Shown piece by piece: positions 43,879 to 52,040 of a stretch of 64,000 bases of DNA (positions are counted from its first letter, which is position 1; each line of letters opens with the position of its first letter). Source of the DNA: Streptomyces monashensis (GTDB lineage: Bacteria > Actinomycetota > Actinomycetes > Streptomycetales > Streptomycetaceae); assembly GCF_001866665.1 (NCBI RefSeq), contig NZ_MLYO01000036.1, positions 124,001 to 188,000 on the forward strand, in the 5' to 3' direction. The notes beneath the pieces were generated by a model. That model worked only from the letters and a program-made list of their open reading frames with translations. It searched no databases and was not told the DNA's origin. Both the position numbers and the translations under genes were made by a program.

Positions 43879-44967
43879 CTAACGGCGCGAGGCGATCGCC
43901 TCGTACACCATGCCGACGAGCAGCTCGTCGGCGTCCCGGCGGCCGAACTCGCTCGCCGCGCGGGACATCTCGTACAGCCGGTGCGGATCGGCGAGTACGG
44001 GCAGGACGTTCTGCTGCACCCACTCGGGAGTGAGTTCCGCGTCGTCGACGAGGAGTCCGCCGCCGGCCTTCACCACCGGCTGGGCGTTGAGCCGCTGTTC
44101 GCCGTTGCCGATGGGCAGCGGGACGTAGGCGGCCGGGAGTCCGACGGCGGAGAGTTCGGCGACGGTCATCGCGCCCGCACGGCAGAGCATCATGTCGGCC
44201 GCGGCGTACGCGAGGTCCATCCGGTCCAGGTAACTTACCGGGATGTAGGGGGGCATCCCCGGCATCTGGTGCACCTGCGGCAGTTCGTTCTTCGGTCCGA
44301 CCGCGTGCAGGATCTGGATTCCGGCCTGCTGGAGCCAGGGCGCGACCTGCTGGACGACCTCGTTGAGGCGGCGGGCGCCCTGCGAGCCGCCGGTGACGAG
44401 CAGCGTCGGCAGGTTCGGGTCCAGGCCGAACATGTGGCGGGCCTCGGGGCGGGCCGCGGCGCGGTCCAGGGTGGCGATGGAGCGGCGCAGCGGGATGCCG
44501 ATGTACCGCGCGTCACGCAGCTTGCTGTCCGGGGTGGAGACGGCGACCCGGGCCGCGTACCGCGAGCCGATCTTGTTGGCCAGGCCCGGGCGGGCGTTGG
44601 CCTCGTGGATCACGATGGGCACACCGAGGCGCTTGGCCGCGAGGTAGCCGGGCAGCGCGACATAACCGCCGAAGCCGACCACGCAGTCGGCCTTGGTGCG
44701 CTCCAGGATCTGCTCGGCGGCCTTGATCGTGCCGCGCAGCCGGCCCGGGACGGTGATCAGCTCGGGCGTGGGCTTGCGGGGCAGCGGCACCGCCGGGATC
44801 AGCGCCAGCTCGTAGCCGCGCTCCGGGACCAGCCGGGTCTCCAGGCCGCGCTCCGTGCCCAGGGCCGTGATCCCCACGGTCGGGTCCTGCCTGCGCAGGG
44901 CGTCCGCGAGGGCGAGCGCGGGCTCGATGTGGCCGGCGGTCCCCCCACCGGCGAGTACGACATGCAC
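43879..44967 (-). CDS. murG: UDP-GlcNAc:undecaprenyl-pyrophosphoryl-MurNAc-pentapeptide transferase
   Basis: Adds GlcNAc to lipid I to make lipid II on the inner membrane face. The 362-residue GT28 enzyme has the glycine loops GGGTAGH (7-13), VVGFGGYVALPGYLAAK and VTGGSQGARRLNEVV. The UDP-GlcNAc-binding C-terminal part includes CRAGAMTVAELSAVGLPAAYVPLP. Full length. It follows ftsW by 6 nt, so the pair is probably translationally linked. Confidence 0.97.
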   Translation of the reverse strand: MHVVLAGGGTAGHIEPALALADALRRQDPTVGITALGTERGLETRLVPERGYELALIPAVPLPRKPTPELITVPGRLRGTIKAAEQILERTKADCVVGFGGYVALPGYLAAKRLGVPIVIHEANARPGLANKIGSRYAARVAVSTPDSKLRDARYIGIPLRRSIATLDRAAARPEARHMFGLDPNLPTLLVTGGSQGARRLNEVVQQVAPWLQQAGIQILHAVGPKNELPQVHQMPGMPPYIPVSYLDRMDLAYAAADMMLCRAGAMTVAELSAVGLPAAYVPLPIGNGEQRLNAQPVVKAGGGLLVDDAELTPEWVQQNVLPVLADPHRLYEMSRAASEFGRRDADELLVGMVYEAIASRR

Positions 44968-44973
44968 CGAAAT

Positions 44974-46335
44974 TCACCGCTCTCCGGACGGACGCGCCCG
45001 TGGGGCACGCCGTCGCATCGTGTTCCATCTCCGGGGACTCCGACCGGACCCGGAGCCCCCGGCTCCCCGCTTTCTACCAAAGCGAGGTTGCCGCATCGCA
45101 AGCGCCGCCCGCGCAGCGGGCTCGTCGCGCGCGAAGGCGATCAGCAGCCCGATGGCGAACATGGTCGGCAGCAGGGCGGACCCTCCGTAGGAGAACAGCG
45201 GGAGAGGCACGCCGGCGATCGGCAGCAGGCCGAGCACCGCACCCATGTTGATCACCGCCTGGGCGGTGATCCACGTGGTCACGCCTCCCGCGGCGTACCT
45301 CACGAAGGGGTCCTCCGTGCGTCCGGCCACGCGGATACCCGCATAGCCTAGAGCCGCGAACAGGGCGAGTACCGACAGTGTCCCCGCGAGGCCCAGTTCC
45401 TCACCGGTGACCGCGAAGATGAAGTCGGTGTGCGCTTCCGGCAGTTGGCCCCATTTTTCCACACTCGCGCCGAGGCCGGATCCGAAGAGTCCGCCGGAGG
45501 CGAGGGCGTAGATGCCGTGCGCGCCCTGCCAGCACATGTCGTTCGGACCGGGGTCGGTGGCGGCGATGCACTTGAGGCGGGCGAGGCGGTGCGGGCTGGT
45601 CTGGATGGCGATGATGGCGAGGACGGCGGCGACGCCGAGCACGCCGGAGAACAGCCGGGTCGGCGCCCCCGCGAGCCACAGCAGCCCGAACAGGATCGCC
45701 GTCAGGATGATCGTCGTCCCCATGTCGCCGCCGAGCATGATCAGCCCCAGCAGCAGGAACGTGACCGGCACCAGCGGTACCAGCATGTGTTTCCACTGGG
45801 TCAGCAGCTTCTTGTCCTGTTTGCGCGCGATCAGGTCCGCGCCCCACAGCACCAGGGCGAGCTTGCCGAACTCGCTGGGCTGGATCTGGAAGGAGCCGCC
45901 CAGGGAGATCCAGTTCTGGTTGCCGTTGACCGCCATCCCTATCCCCGGCACCTGCACCAGGACCATCAGGAAGACGGCACCGGCGAGGATCGGGTACGCC
46001 AGCGCCCGGTGCAGCTTCACCGGCATCCGGGAGGCCACGAACATCAGGACGCCGCCGATGATCGCGGCGAGGAACTGCTTGCGGAAGAAGTACGACCCCG
46101 GCAGCGACAGCTGGAGCGCGGTGATCTGGGAGGCCGAGTAGACCATGACCAGGCCGAGCACGATGATCAGCATACTGCCGCCGAAGATCAGGTAATAGGC
46201 GGTCAGCGGGCGGTCCCAGGCCTTGCGCGCGCGCGTGTAGAACCGTTGGAACGGGTTCTCGCGCGCCGGCCGGGAGACGGCGGGACGGCGGGGTGCCCGC
46301 TGTACGGGCGGCCGGCCGGTACTGCTACCGGGCAT
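44974..46335 (-). CDS. ftsW: Septal peptidoglycan polymerase FtsW
   Basis: A 453-residue SEDS-family glycosyltransferase acting with FtsI at the septum. Ten hydrophobic helices are seen between about residues 45 and 395. SEDS motifs include GGSFQIQPSEFGKLALVLW, GLFGSGLGASVEKWGQLPEAHTDFIFAVTGEELG with the catalytic-type acidic residue, and GVPLPLFSYGGSALL. Both termini are cytoplasmic and basic. The ribosome site AGGGGAGG precedes the ATG at 46335. A 97-nt gap to murD holds a small hairpin (46410-46424). Confidence 0.97.
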   Translation of the reverse strand: MPGSSTGRPPVQRAPRRPAVSRPARENPFQRFYTRARKAWDRPLTAYYLIFGGSMLIIVLGLVMVYSASQITALQLSLPGSYFFRKQFLAAIIGGVLMFVASRMPVKLHRALAYPILAGAVFLMVLVQVPGIGMAVNGNQNWISLGGSFQIQPSEFGKLALVLWGADLIARKQDKKLLTQWKHMLVPLVPVTFLLLGLIMLGGDMGTTIILTAILFGLLWLAGAPTRLFSGVLGVAAVLAIIAIQTSPHRLARLKCIAATDPGPNDMCWQGAHGIYALASGGLFGSGLGASVEKWGQLPEAHTDFIFAVTGEELGLAGTLSVLALFAALGYAGIRVAGRTEDPFVRYAAGGVTTWITAQAVINMGAVLGLLPIAGVPLPLFSYGGSALLPTMFAIGLLIAFARDEPAARAALAMRQPRFGRKRGAGGSGSGRSPRRWNTMRRRAPRARPSGER

Positions 46336-46432
46336 CGGCGCCTCCCCTGAACCGCGGCCGTCCCACAGGCCCCTGTAGCGTCAGCCGTCCCACGCGTCCC
46401 TCCCAAGTTCCGCCCGGCGGGCGGCGCCGGGG

Positions 46433-47854
46433 TCAGGCTCCGAGTTCGCGGACCGCTGCCGCGAACGCGTCACCGCGCTGGTTGTAGTTGGTGAACATGT
46501 CCATGGAGGCGCAGGCCGGGGCAAGGAGCACCGTGTCGCCGGGCCGGGCAAGCCGCTTCGCTTCCGTCACCGCCTGGAGCATCGCCCCAGTGTCGGTCCG
46601 GTCGAGGTCGACCACGGGTACTTCCGGGGCGTGTCGCGCGAGGGCGTCACGGATCAGCGCACGGTCGGCGCCGATGAGGACCGCTGCGCGAAGTCGCTTC
46701 GCCGACCTGGCGACCAGCTCGTCGAAGGTCGCGCCCTTCGCCAGACCGCCCGCAATCCATACGATCGGTTCATATGCCGCCAACGAGGCTTCGGCGGCAT
46801 GCGTGTTGGTCGCCTTGGAGTCGTCCACGTACGCGACCCCGTCGAGGTCGGCGACGTGCTCGATGCGGTGGGCGTCGGGGCGGAAGGCGCGCAGACCGTC
46901 GCGGACGGCGGAGGCGGGCACCCCGAAGGCGCGCGCGAGGGCCGCCGCGGCAAGGGCGTTGGCGATGTTGTGCGGGGCCGGCGGGTTGACGTCGGCGACC
47001 TCGGCCAGCTCCTGCGCGTTCTTCTGCCGGTTCTCGACGAAGGCGCGGTCGACCAGGAGGCCCTCCACGACGCCGAGTTGGGAGGGGGCGGGGGCGCCGA
47101 GGGTGAACCCGACGGCCCGGCAGCCCTCCTCGACCTCGGCCTCGCGGACCAGGTCCTCGGTGGCCTTGTCCTCGACGTTGTAGACGCAGGCGACCCGATT
47201 GCCCTCGTAGATACGGCCCTTGTCGCGCGCGTACGCCTCCATGGAGCCGTGCCAGTCGAGGTGGTCGGGCGCGAGGTTCAGCACGGCGGCGGAGTCGGCG
47301 CGCAGGGAGGGCGACCAGTGGAGCTGGTAGCTGGAGAGTTCGACGGCGAGGACGTCGTACTTCTCTTCGCCGAGGACGACGTCCAGCAGCGAGACGCCGA
47401 TGTTGCCGACGGCGGCCGTGCGCAGGCCCGCGGCGGTGAGGATGGAGGCGAGCATGCGGACGGTGGTGGTCTTGCCGTTGGTGCCCGTGACGGCCAGCCA
47501 GGGCGCGGCGTCGGGGCCGCGCAGGCGCCAGGCCAGTTCGACGTCGCCCCAGACCGGCACGCCCGCCTGCTCGGCGGCCAGGAACAGCGGCTTGTCGGGC
47601 TTCCAGCCGGGCGTGGTGACGATCAGCTCGGTGCCCTCCGGCAGGCTTGCACCGTCACCGAGGCGCACGGTGATGCCGAGGGCTTCCAGTTCGGCGGCCT
47701 GCTCACGCGCGCGTGCGTCGTCGCCGTCGTTGACGACCGTGACGATCGCCCCGCGCGCGTGCAGCACCTTGGCCGCCGGGACGCCGGAGACACCGAGTCC
47801 GGCGACGGTGACGCGCATGCCCTGGAAGTCGAAGGGCTCCGAGCTGGAGGTCAC
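46433..47854 (-). CDS. murD: UDP-MurNAc-L-alanine:D-glutamate ligase
   Basis: Adds D-glutamate to UDP-MurNAc-L-Ala, an ATP-dependent Mur ligase step. The 473-residue protein has a Rossmann N-terminal domain (MRVTVAGLGVSGVPAAKVL), the ATP loop VTGTNGKTTTVRML, AVELSSYQLHW, LDWHGSMEAYARDKGRI, the linker Asn in NIANALAAAALA, and DSKATNTHAAEASL. The GTG at 47854 overlaps the mraY stop (GTGA); an ATG at 47869 would overlap more. It is part of the coupled chain murE-murF-mraY-murD. Confidence 0.96.
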   Translation of the reverse strand: MTSSSEPFDFQGMRVTVAGLGVSGVPAAKVLHARGAIVTVVNDGDDARAREQAAELEALGITVRLGDGASLPEGTELIVTTPGWKPDKPLFLAAEQAGVPVWGDVELAWRLRGPDAAPWLAVTGTNGKTTTVRMLASILTAAGLRTAAVGNIGVSLLDVVLGEEKYDVLAVELSSYQLHWSPSLRADSAAVLNLAPDHLDWHGSMEAYARDKGRIYEGNRVACVYNVEDKATEDLVREAEVEEGCRAVGFTLGAPAPSQLGVVEGLLVDRAFVENRQKNAQELAEVADVNPPAPHNIANALAAAALARAFGVPASAVRDGLRAFRPDAHRIEHVADLDGVAYVDDSKATNTHAAEASLAAYEPIVWIAGGLAKGATFDELVARSAKRLRAAVLIGADRALIRDALARHAPEVPVVDLDRTDTGAMLQAVTEAKRLARPGDTVLLAPACASMDMFTNYNQRGDAFAAAVRELGA

Positions 47855-48924
47855 TTTTCCGCTGCCCATCCTGCGTAGAAGAGGCCCAGTCCGACGATCA
47901 CACAGATGCCCTGGATGATCCAGAATCGGACCACCACCAGGACTTCGGACCAGCCCTTGAGTTCGAAGTGGTGCTGCAGTGGCGCCATCCGGAAGACGCG
48001 CTTGCCGGTGAGCCGGAAGGAGCCGACCTGGATGACGACCGACATGGTGATGAGGACGAACAGGCCGCCCATGATCGCCACCAGCAGCTCCGTGCGGGAG
48101 AGGATGGCCAGACCCGTGAGCACACCGCCGAGGGCGAGCGAGCCGGTGTCGCCCATGAAGATCTTCGCCGGCGAGGTGTTCCACCACAGGAAGCCCAGGC
48201 AGGCACCCATGAGCGCGGAGGCGATCACGGCGAGGTCGAGCGGGTCGCGCACCTCGTAGCAGGCGGCCGGGTTCGTCAGGGTCTGCGCGTTGGCGCAGGA
48301 CTCCTGGAACTGCCAGACGCCGATGAACGTGTAGGCGCCGAAGACGAGCACGGAGGCGCCGGTGGCGAGGCCGTCCAGACCGTCGGTCAGGTTCACGCCG
48401 TTCGACATCGCGAGGATCATGAACAGCGCCCAGACGACGAACAGCACCGGGCCGATCGTCCAGCCGAAGTCCGTGATGAACGACAGCTTGGTGGAGGCCG
48501 GGGTGTTGCCGCGCGCGTCGGCGAACTGCAGCGAGAGCACCGCGAAGGAGATGCCGACGATCAGCTGGCCGGCCATCTTCGCCTTGGCCCGCAGGCCCAG
48601 CGAACGCCGCTTGACGATCTTGATGTAGTCGTCGAGGAAGCCGACCAGGCCCATGCCGGACATCAGACCGAGCACCAGCAGGCCGGAGTAGGTGGGCGGG
48701 TAACCGGTGATGAGCTTGCTCAGGAAGTACGCGGCGATCGTCGCCAGGATGAAGGCGATGCCGCCCATGGTCGGCGTACCGCGCTTGCTGGCGTGCTCGC
48801 GCGGGCCGTCGTCACGGATGTACTGGCCGTAGCCCTTGCGGGCGAGGAGCTTGATCAGCAGCGGGGTGCCGACCAGCGTCAGGAAGAGGCCAATGACTCC
48901 TGAGAACAGGATCTGCTTCATCAT
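47851..48924 (-). CDS. mraY: Phospho-MurNAc-pentapeptide translocase MraY
   Basis: Transfers phospho-MurNAc-pentapeptide to undecaprenyl phosphate to make lipid I. The 357-residue protein has ten transmembrane helices. Hallmarks are GTPTMGGIAF, LGFLDDYIKIVKRRSLGLRAK (Asp-Asp pair), NGVNLTDGLDGLATG with the catalytic Asp, MGDTGSLALGG, and FRMAPLQHHFELKGW. The ATG at 48924 overlaps the murF stop (ATGA), and a second ATG follows immediately. Confidence 0.98.
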   Translation of the reverse strand: MMKQILFSGVIGLFLTLVGTPLLIKLLARKGYGQYIRDDGPREHASKRGTPTMGGIAFILATIAAYFLSKLITGYPPTYSGLLVLGLMSGMGLVGFLDDYIKIVKRRSLGLRAKAKMAGQLIVGISFAVLSLQFADARGNTPASTKLSFITDFGWTIGPVLFVVWALFMILAMSNGVNLTDGLDGLATGASVLVFGAYTFIGVWQFQESCANAQTLTNPAACYEVRDPLDLAVIASALMGACLGFLWWNTSPAKIFMGDTGSLALGGVLTGLAILSRTELLVAIMGGLFVLITMSVVIQVGSFRLTGKRVFRMAPLQHHFELKGWSEVLVVVRFWIIQGICVIVGLGLFYAGWAAEK

Positions 48925-50327
48925 CGGGCGGCAACCTCACCCTCGGCACCGGCTTCGAGCAACGCCTGGGCAACGCTCTCCAGCCCCACCGAACGGGACG
49001 CCTTCACGAGCACGACGTCGCCCGGGCGCAACTCGCTGCGCAACAGGTCGATCGCCGCCTGTGCGTCGGACACGTGCACCGACTCCTCACCCCACGAACC
49101 CTCGTTATATGCGCCCAGTTGCAGCCAGGAGGCCTCAATCCCCCCGACGGCGACGAGCTTGCTGACGTTGAGCCGGACGGCGAGCCGCCCGACGGCGTCG
49201 TGCTCGGCGAGCGCCTCGTCCCCCAGCTCGGCCATCTTGCCGAGCACCGCCCACGTCCGCCGTCCCTTGCCCATGGCCACGAGCGCCCTCAGGGCGGCCC
49301 GCATGGACTCGGGGTTGGCGTTGTAGGCGTCGTTGACGATGGTCACGCCGTCCGGGCGCTCGGTGACCTCCATGCGCCAGCGGGAGAGGGTGCCCGCCTC
49401 GGAGAGCGCGATGGCGATCTCTTCCGCGGACATGCCCAGCTCATGGGCGACGGCGGCCGCGGCGAGCGCGTTCGACACGTGGTGCTCACCGTACAGGCGC
49501 ATGGTCACATCGCTTGCACCGGAGGGTGTGTGAAGCCTGAACGAGGGCTGTCCGCTGTCCGTGAGTCGCACGTTCTCGGCGCGTACGTCCGCTTCGGCCG
49601 ACTCTCCGAAAAGGACCACCTTCGCCTTGGTACGGGACGCCATGGCGCGGACCAGCGGGTCGTCGGCGTTGAGGATCGCCGCGCCGTCCTCCGGAAGTCC
49701 TTCGACGAGCTCGCCCTTGGCCTCGGCGATCTGCTCGCGGCCGCCGAACTCGCCGATGTGGGCGGTGCCGACGTTCAGGACCAGGCCGATCTTCGGCGGG
49801 GTGAGGCCGGTGAGGTAGCGGATGTGCCCGATACCGCGGGCACCCATCTCCAGCACGAGGAACTGCGTCTCCTCGGTGGCCGACAGGGCGGTCAGCGGCA
49901 GCCCGATCTCGTTGTTGAGCGAGCCGGGCGTGAACACGGTCGGCGCCTTGTGCCGGAGCACCTGCGCGATCAGGTCCTTGGTGCTGGTCTTGCCGGCCGA
50001 GCCGGTGAGGGCGACGAGGGTCGCGCCGAGCCGGCGTACGACGTGCCGGGCGAGGGCGCCGAGGGCGGCCTGCACGTCCTCGACCACGATCGCGGGCAGG
50101 CCGACGGGGCGCGACGCCAGTACGGCGACCGCGCCCGCCTCGATCACCTGTGGTGCGAAGTCGTGGCCGTCCACGCGCTCACCGACGAAGGCGGCGAACA
50201 GGCTGCCCGGCACCACCTCGCGGGAGTCCCGGACCACCGGGCCCGTGACCTGGACGGACGGATCCGGTATGTCGTGCGTCTGCCCGCCGACGACTGCTGC
50301 GATCTCGGCGAGGGAGAGGGCGATCAC
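48921..50327 (-). CDS. murF: UDP-MurNAc-tripeptide:D-Ala-D-Ala ligase
   Basis: Adds D-Ala-D-Ala to complete the cytoplasmic pentapeptide precursor. The 468-residue Mur ligase has ATP loop LTGSAGKTSTKDLI, FTPGSLNNEIGLPLT, LEMGARGIGHI, and DAYNANPESMRAAL in the C-terminal domain. The start is the GTG at 50327. Its ribosome site AGGGGA, 7 nt upstream, is contributed by a duplicated copy of the murE 3' end (50331-50376). Its stop overlaps mraY. Confidence 0.96.
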   Translation of the reverse strand: MIALSLAEIAAVVGGQTHDIPDPSVQVTGPVVRDSREVVPGSLFAAFVGERVDGHDFAPQVIEAGAVAVLASRPVGLPAIVVEDVQAALGALARHVVRRLGATLVALTGSAGKTSTKDLIAQVLRHKAPTVFTPGSLNNEIGLPLTALSATEETQFLVLEMGARGIGHIRYLTGLTPPKIGLVLNVGTAHIGEFGGREQIAEAKGELVEGLPEDGAAILNADDPLVRAMASRTKAKVVLFGESAEADVRAENVRLTDSGQPSFRLHTPSGASDVTMRLYGEHHVSNALAAAAVAHELGMSAEEIAIALSEAGTLSRWRMEVTERPDGVTIVNDAYNANPESMRAALRALVAMGKGRRTWAVLGKMAELGDEALAEHDAVGRLAVRLNVSKLVAVGGIEASWLQLGAYNEGSWGEESVHVSDAQAAIDLLRSELRPGDVVLVKASRSVGLESVAQALLEAGAEGEVAAR

Positions 50328-50330
50328 AAG

Positions 50331-50376
50331 TTCATCCCCTGGGTCTTCTGGATTTTCATCCCTGGGTCTTCTGGAT
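50331..50376. repeat. Tandem duplication at the murE-murF junction
   Basis: Two near-identical copies of about 23 bp lie at 50331-50353 and 50355-50376, differing by one base insertion (a C run of 4 versus 3). The upstream copy (50355-50376) encodes the last murE codons and stop; the second copy is non-coding and supplies the AGGGGA ribosome site of murF. Confidence 0.85.
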
Positions 50377-52011
50377 GGCTTCGCGGAGCACCTGGCGGTC
50401 GTCGAAGGGACGGACCACGCCGGCGATGTCCTGGCCCTGCTCGTGGCCCTTGCCCGCGACCAGCACGGTGTCGCCGGGGGCGGCGCGGCCCACGGCGGCG
50501 GCGATCGCGGCGGCCCGGTCCTCGAAGAGGAGCACCTCGCCGCGCTCGTGCGCGGGCACGGCGGCGGCGCCCTCGAGCATGGCCGCGAGGATCGCGAGCG
50601 GGTCCTCGGAGCGGGGGTTGTCGGAGGTCAGTACGGCCGTGTCGGAGAGCCGGGCCACGGCGGCGCCCATCGGGCCGCGCTTGGTCCGGTCACGGTCGCC
50701 GCCGCAGCCGAGGACGACGTGCAGACGGCCCTTGGTGACCTTGCGCAGCGCCTTGAGCACGGACTCGACCGCGTCGGTCTTGTGGGCGTAGTCCACGACC
50801 GCGAGGTAGGGCTGCCCGGCGTCCACGCGCTCCAGGCGGCCGGGGACGCCCGGTACGGCGGCGATGCCGTCGGCGGCGGTCTGCGGGTCGAGACCGGCGG
50901 CGGCGAGGGAGACGACGGCGGCGAGGGTGTTCGCCACGTTGAAGGGGCCGGCGATGGGTGAGCGGGCGTGGACGCGCTCGCCGTTCGGGCCGACGACGGT
51001 GAACGTCGAGTCCATCGGGCCGACCTGGACGTCCTCGGCGCGCCAGTCGGCGTCGGGGTGGCCCTCGGCGGAGAAGGTCACGACCGGGACGGTGGCCTCC
51101 TTCGCGAGCCGGCGGCCGTACTCGTCGTCGGCGTTGATCACACCGAGTCTGCTGCGTTCCGGCGTGAACAGCTGCGCCTTGGCCCGGAAGTAGTCCTCCA
51201 TGTCGGAGTGGAACTCCATGTGTTCCGGGCTGAGGTTGGTGAACACGGCGAGGTCGAAGACGCAGCCGTCGACCCGGCCGAGGACCAGGGCGTGGCTGGA
51301 GACCTCCATGGCGACCGCCTCGACCCCGCGTTCGCGCATGACGGCGAACAGGGCCTGGAGGTCGGTGGCCTCGGGGGTGGTGCGCTCGGACTTGATGCGC
51401 TCGTCGCCGATGCGCATCTCGACCGTGCCGACCAGGCCGGTGGCCTTCGCGGTGCGCAGGCCGCCCTCGACGAGGTAGGCCGTGGTGGTCTTGCCGGAGG
51501 TGCCGGTGATGCCGATCTGGAGCAGGTCGCGGCCCGGGTGGCCGTAGATCGTCGCCGCCAGTTCACCCATCCGCGCGCGCGGGTCGGCCACGACGAGGAC
51601 CGGCAGCCCGGTCGCCGTGGCGCGCTCGGCGCCGGTCGGGTCGGTGAGCACGGCGGCCGCGCCGAGGCCGGCGGCCTGGGTGACGAAGTCGGCGCCGTGC
51701 AGGCGGGCCCCCGGGAGGGCGGCGTACAGGTCGCCGGGGCGGACGGCGCGCGAGTCGTGGGTGATCCCCGTGATCTCGGCGGAGCTGTCCGGAGCGGCGG
51801 CACCCAGCTGATCGGCCAGCTCCGCGAGGGGTGTGGCGGAGACCTGAACCGGTCGCGGCGGTCCCGGATATGTCACGGAAGCGCCCTTCTGGGTGGTTTG
51901 GGACTGATCAGCGTGTGGCACGGCGGTGAGCGTACCGGGCGCACCCGCTCCGGAGCGAAGCGAGGGGCGCGGGGCGCCGTGGTTCCCGGGGTCCGGGGTG
52001 ATCGTTGTCAC
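50356..52011 (-). CDS. murE: UDP-MurNAc-L-Ala-D-Glu:diaminopimelate ligase
   Basis: Adds diaminopimelate (LL-type in Streptomyces) to the precursor dipeptide. The Mur ligase shows ITGTSGKTTTAYLV (ATP loop), MEVSSHALVLGRVDG, NLSPEHMEFHSDMEDYFRAK with the carbamylated-lysine motif, VVDYAHKTDAVES, and TSDNPRSEDP (DNPR is the diaminopimelate-recognition motif). Start choice matters. GTG 52011 with AGGA 7 nt upstream gives 551 residues with a disordered N-terminus (TTITPDPGNHGAPRP). GTG 51876 with GAAGGG 7 nt upstream gives 506, closer to the usual length. It is 29 nt behind ftsI in the longer form. Confidence 0.95.
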   Translation of the reverse strand: MTTITPDPGNHGAPRPSLRSGAGAPGTLTAVPHADQSQTTQKGASVTYPGPPRPVQVSATPLAELADQLGAAAPDSSAEITGITHDSRAVRPGDLYAALPGARLHGADFVTQAAGLGAAAVLTDPTGAERATATGLPVLVVADPRARMGELAATIYGHPGRDLLQIGITGTSGKTTTAYLVEGGLRTAKATGLVGTVEMRIGDERIKSERTTPEATDLQALFAVMRERGVEAVAMEVSSHALVLGRVDGCVFDLAVFTNLSPEHMEFHSDMEDYFRAKAQLFTPERSRLGVINADDEYGRRLAKEATVPVVTFSAEGHPDADWRAEDVQVGPMDSTFTVVGPNGERVHARSPIAGPFNVANTLAAVVSLAAAGLDPQTAADGIAAVPGVPGRLERVDAGQPYLAVVDYAHKTDAVESVLKALRKVTKGRLHVVLGCGGDRDRTKRGPMGAAVARLSDTAVLTSDNPRSEDPLAILAAMLEGAAAVPAHERGEVLLFEDRAAAIAAAVGRAAPGDTVLVAGKGHEQGQDIAGVVRPFDDRQVLREAIQKTQG

Positions 52012-52040
52012 GGTTCGTTCCTGGTGTTCCGGTGTGCTGA

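Noticed and set aside
46410..46424. Short hairpin CCGCCC-GGC-GGGCGG between ftsW and murD
   Set aside because: A 6-bp GC stem is weak as a terminator, and the cluster is expected to be transcribed through; noted only in the ftsW entry.
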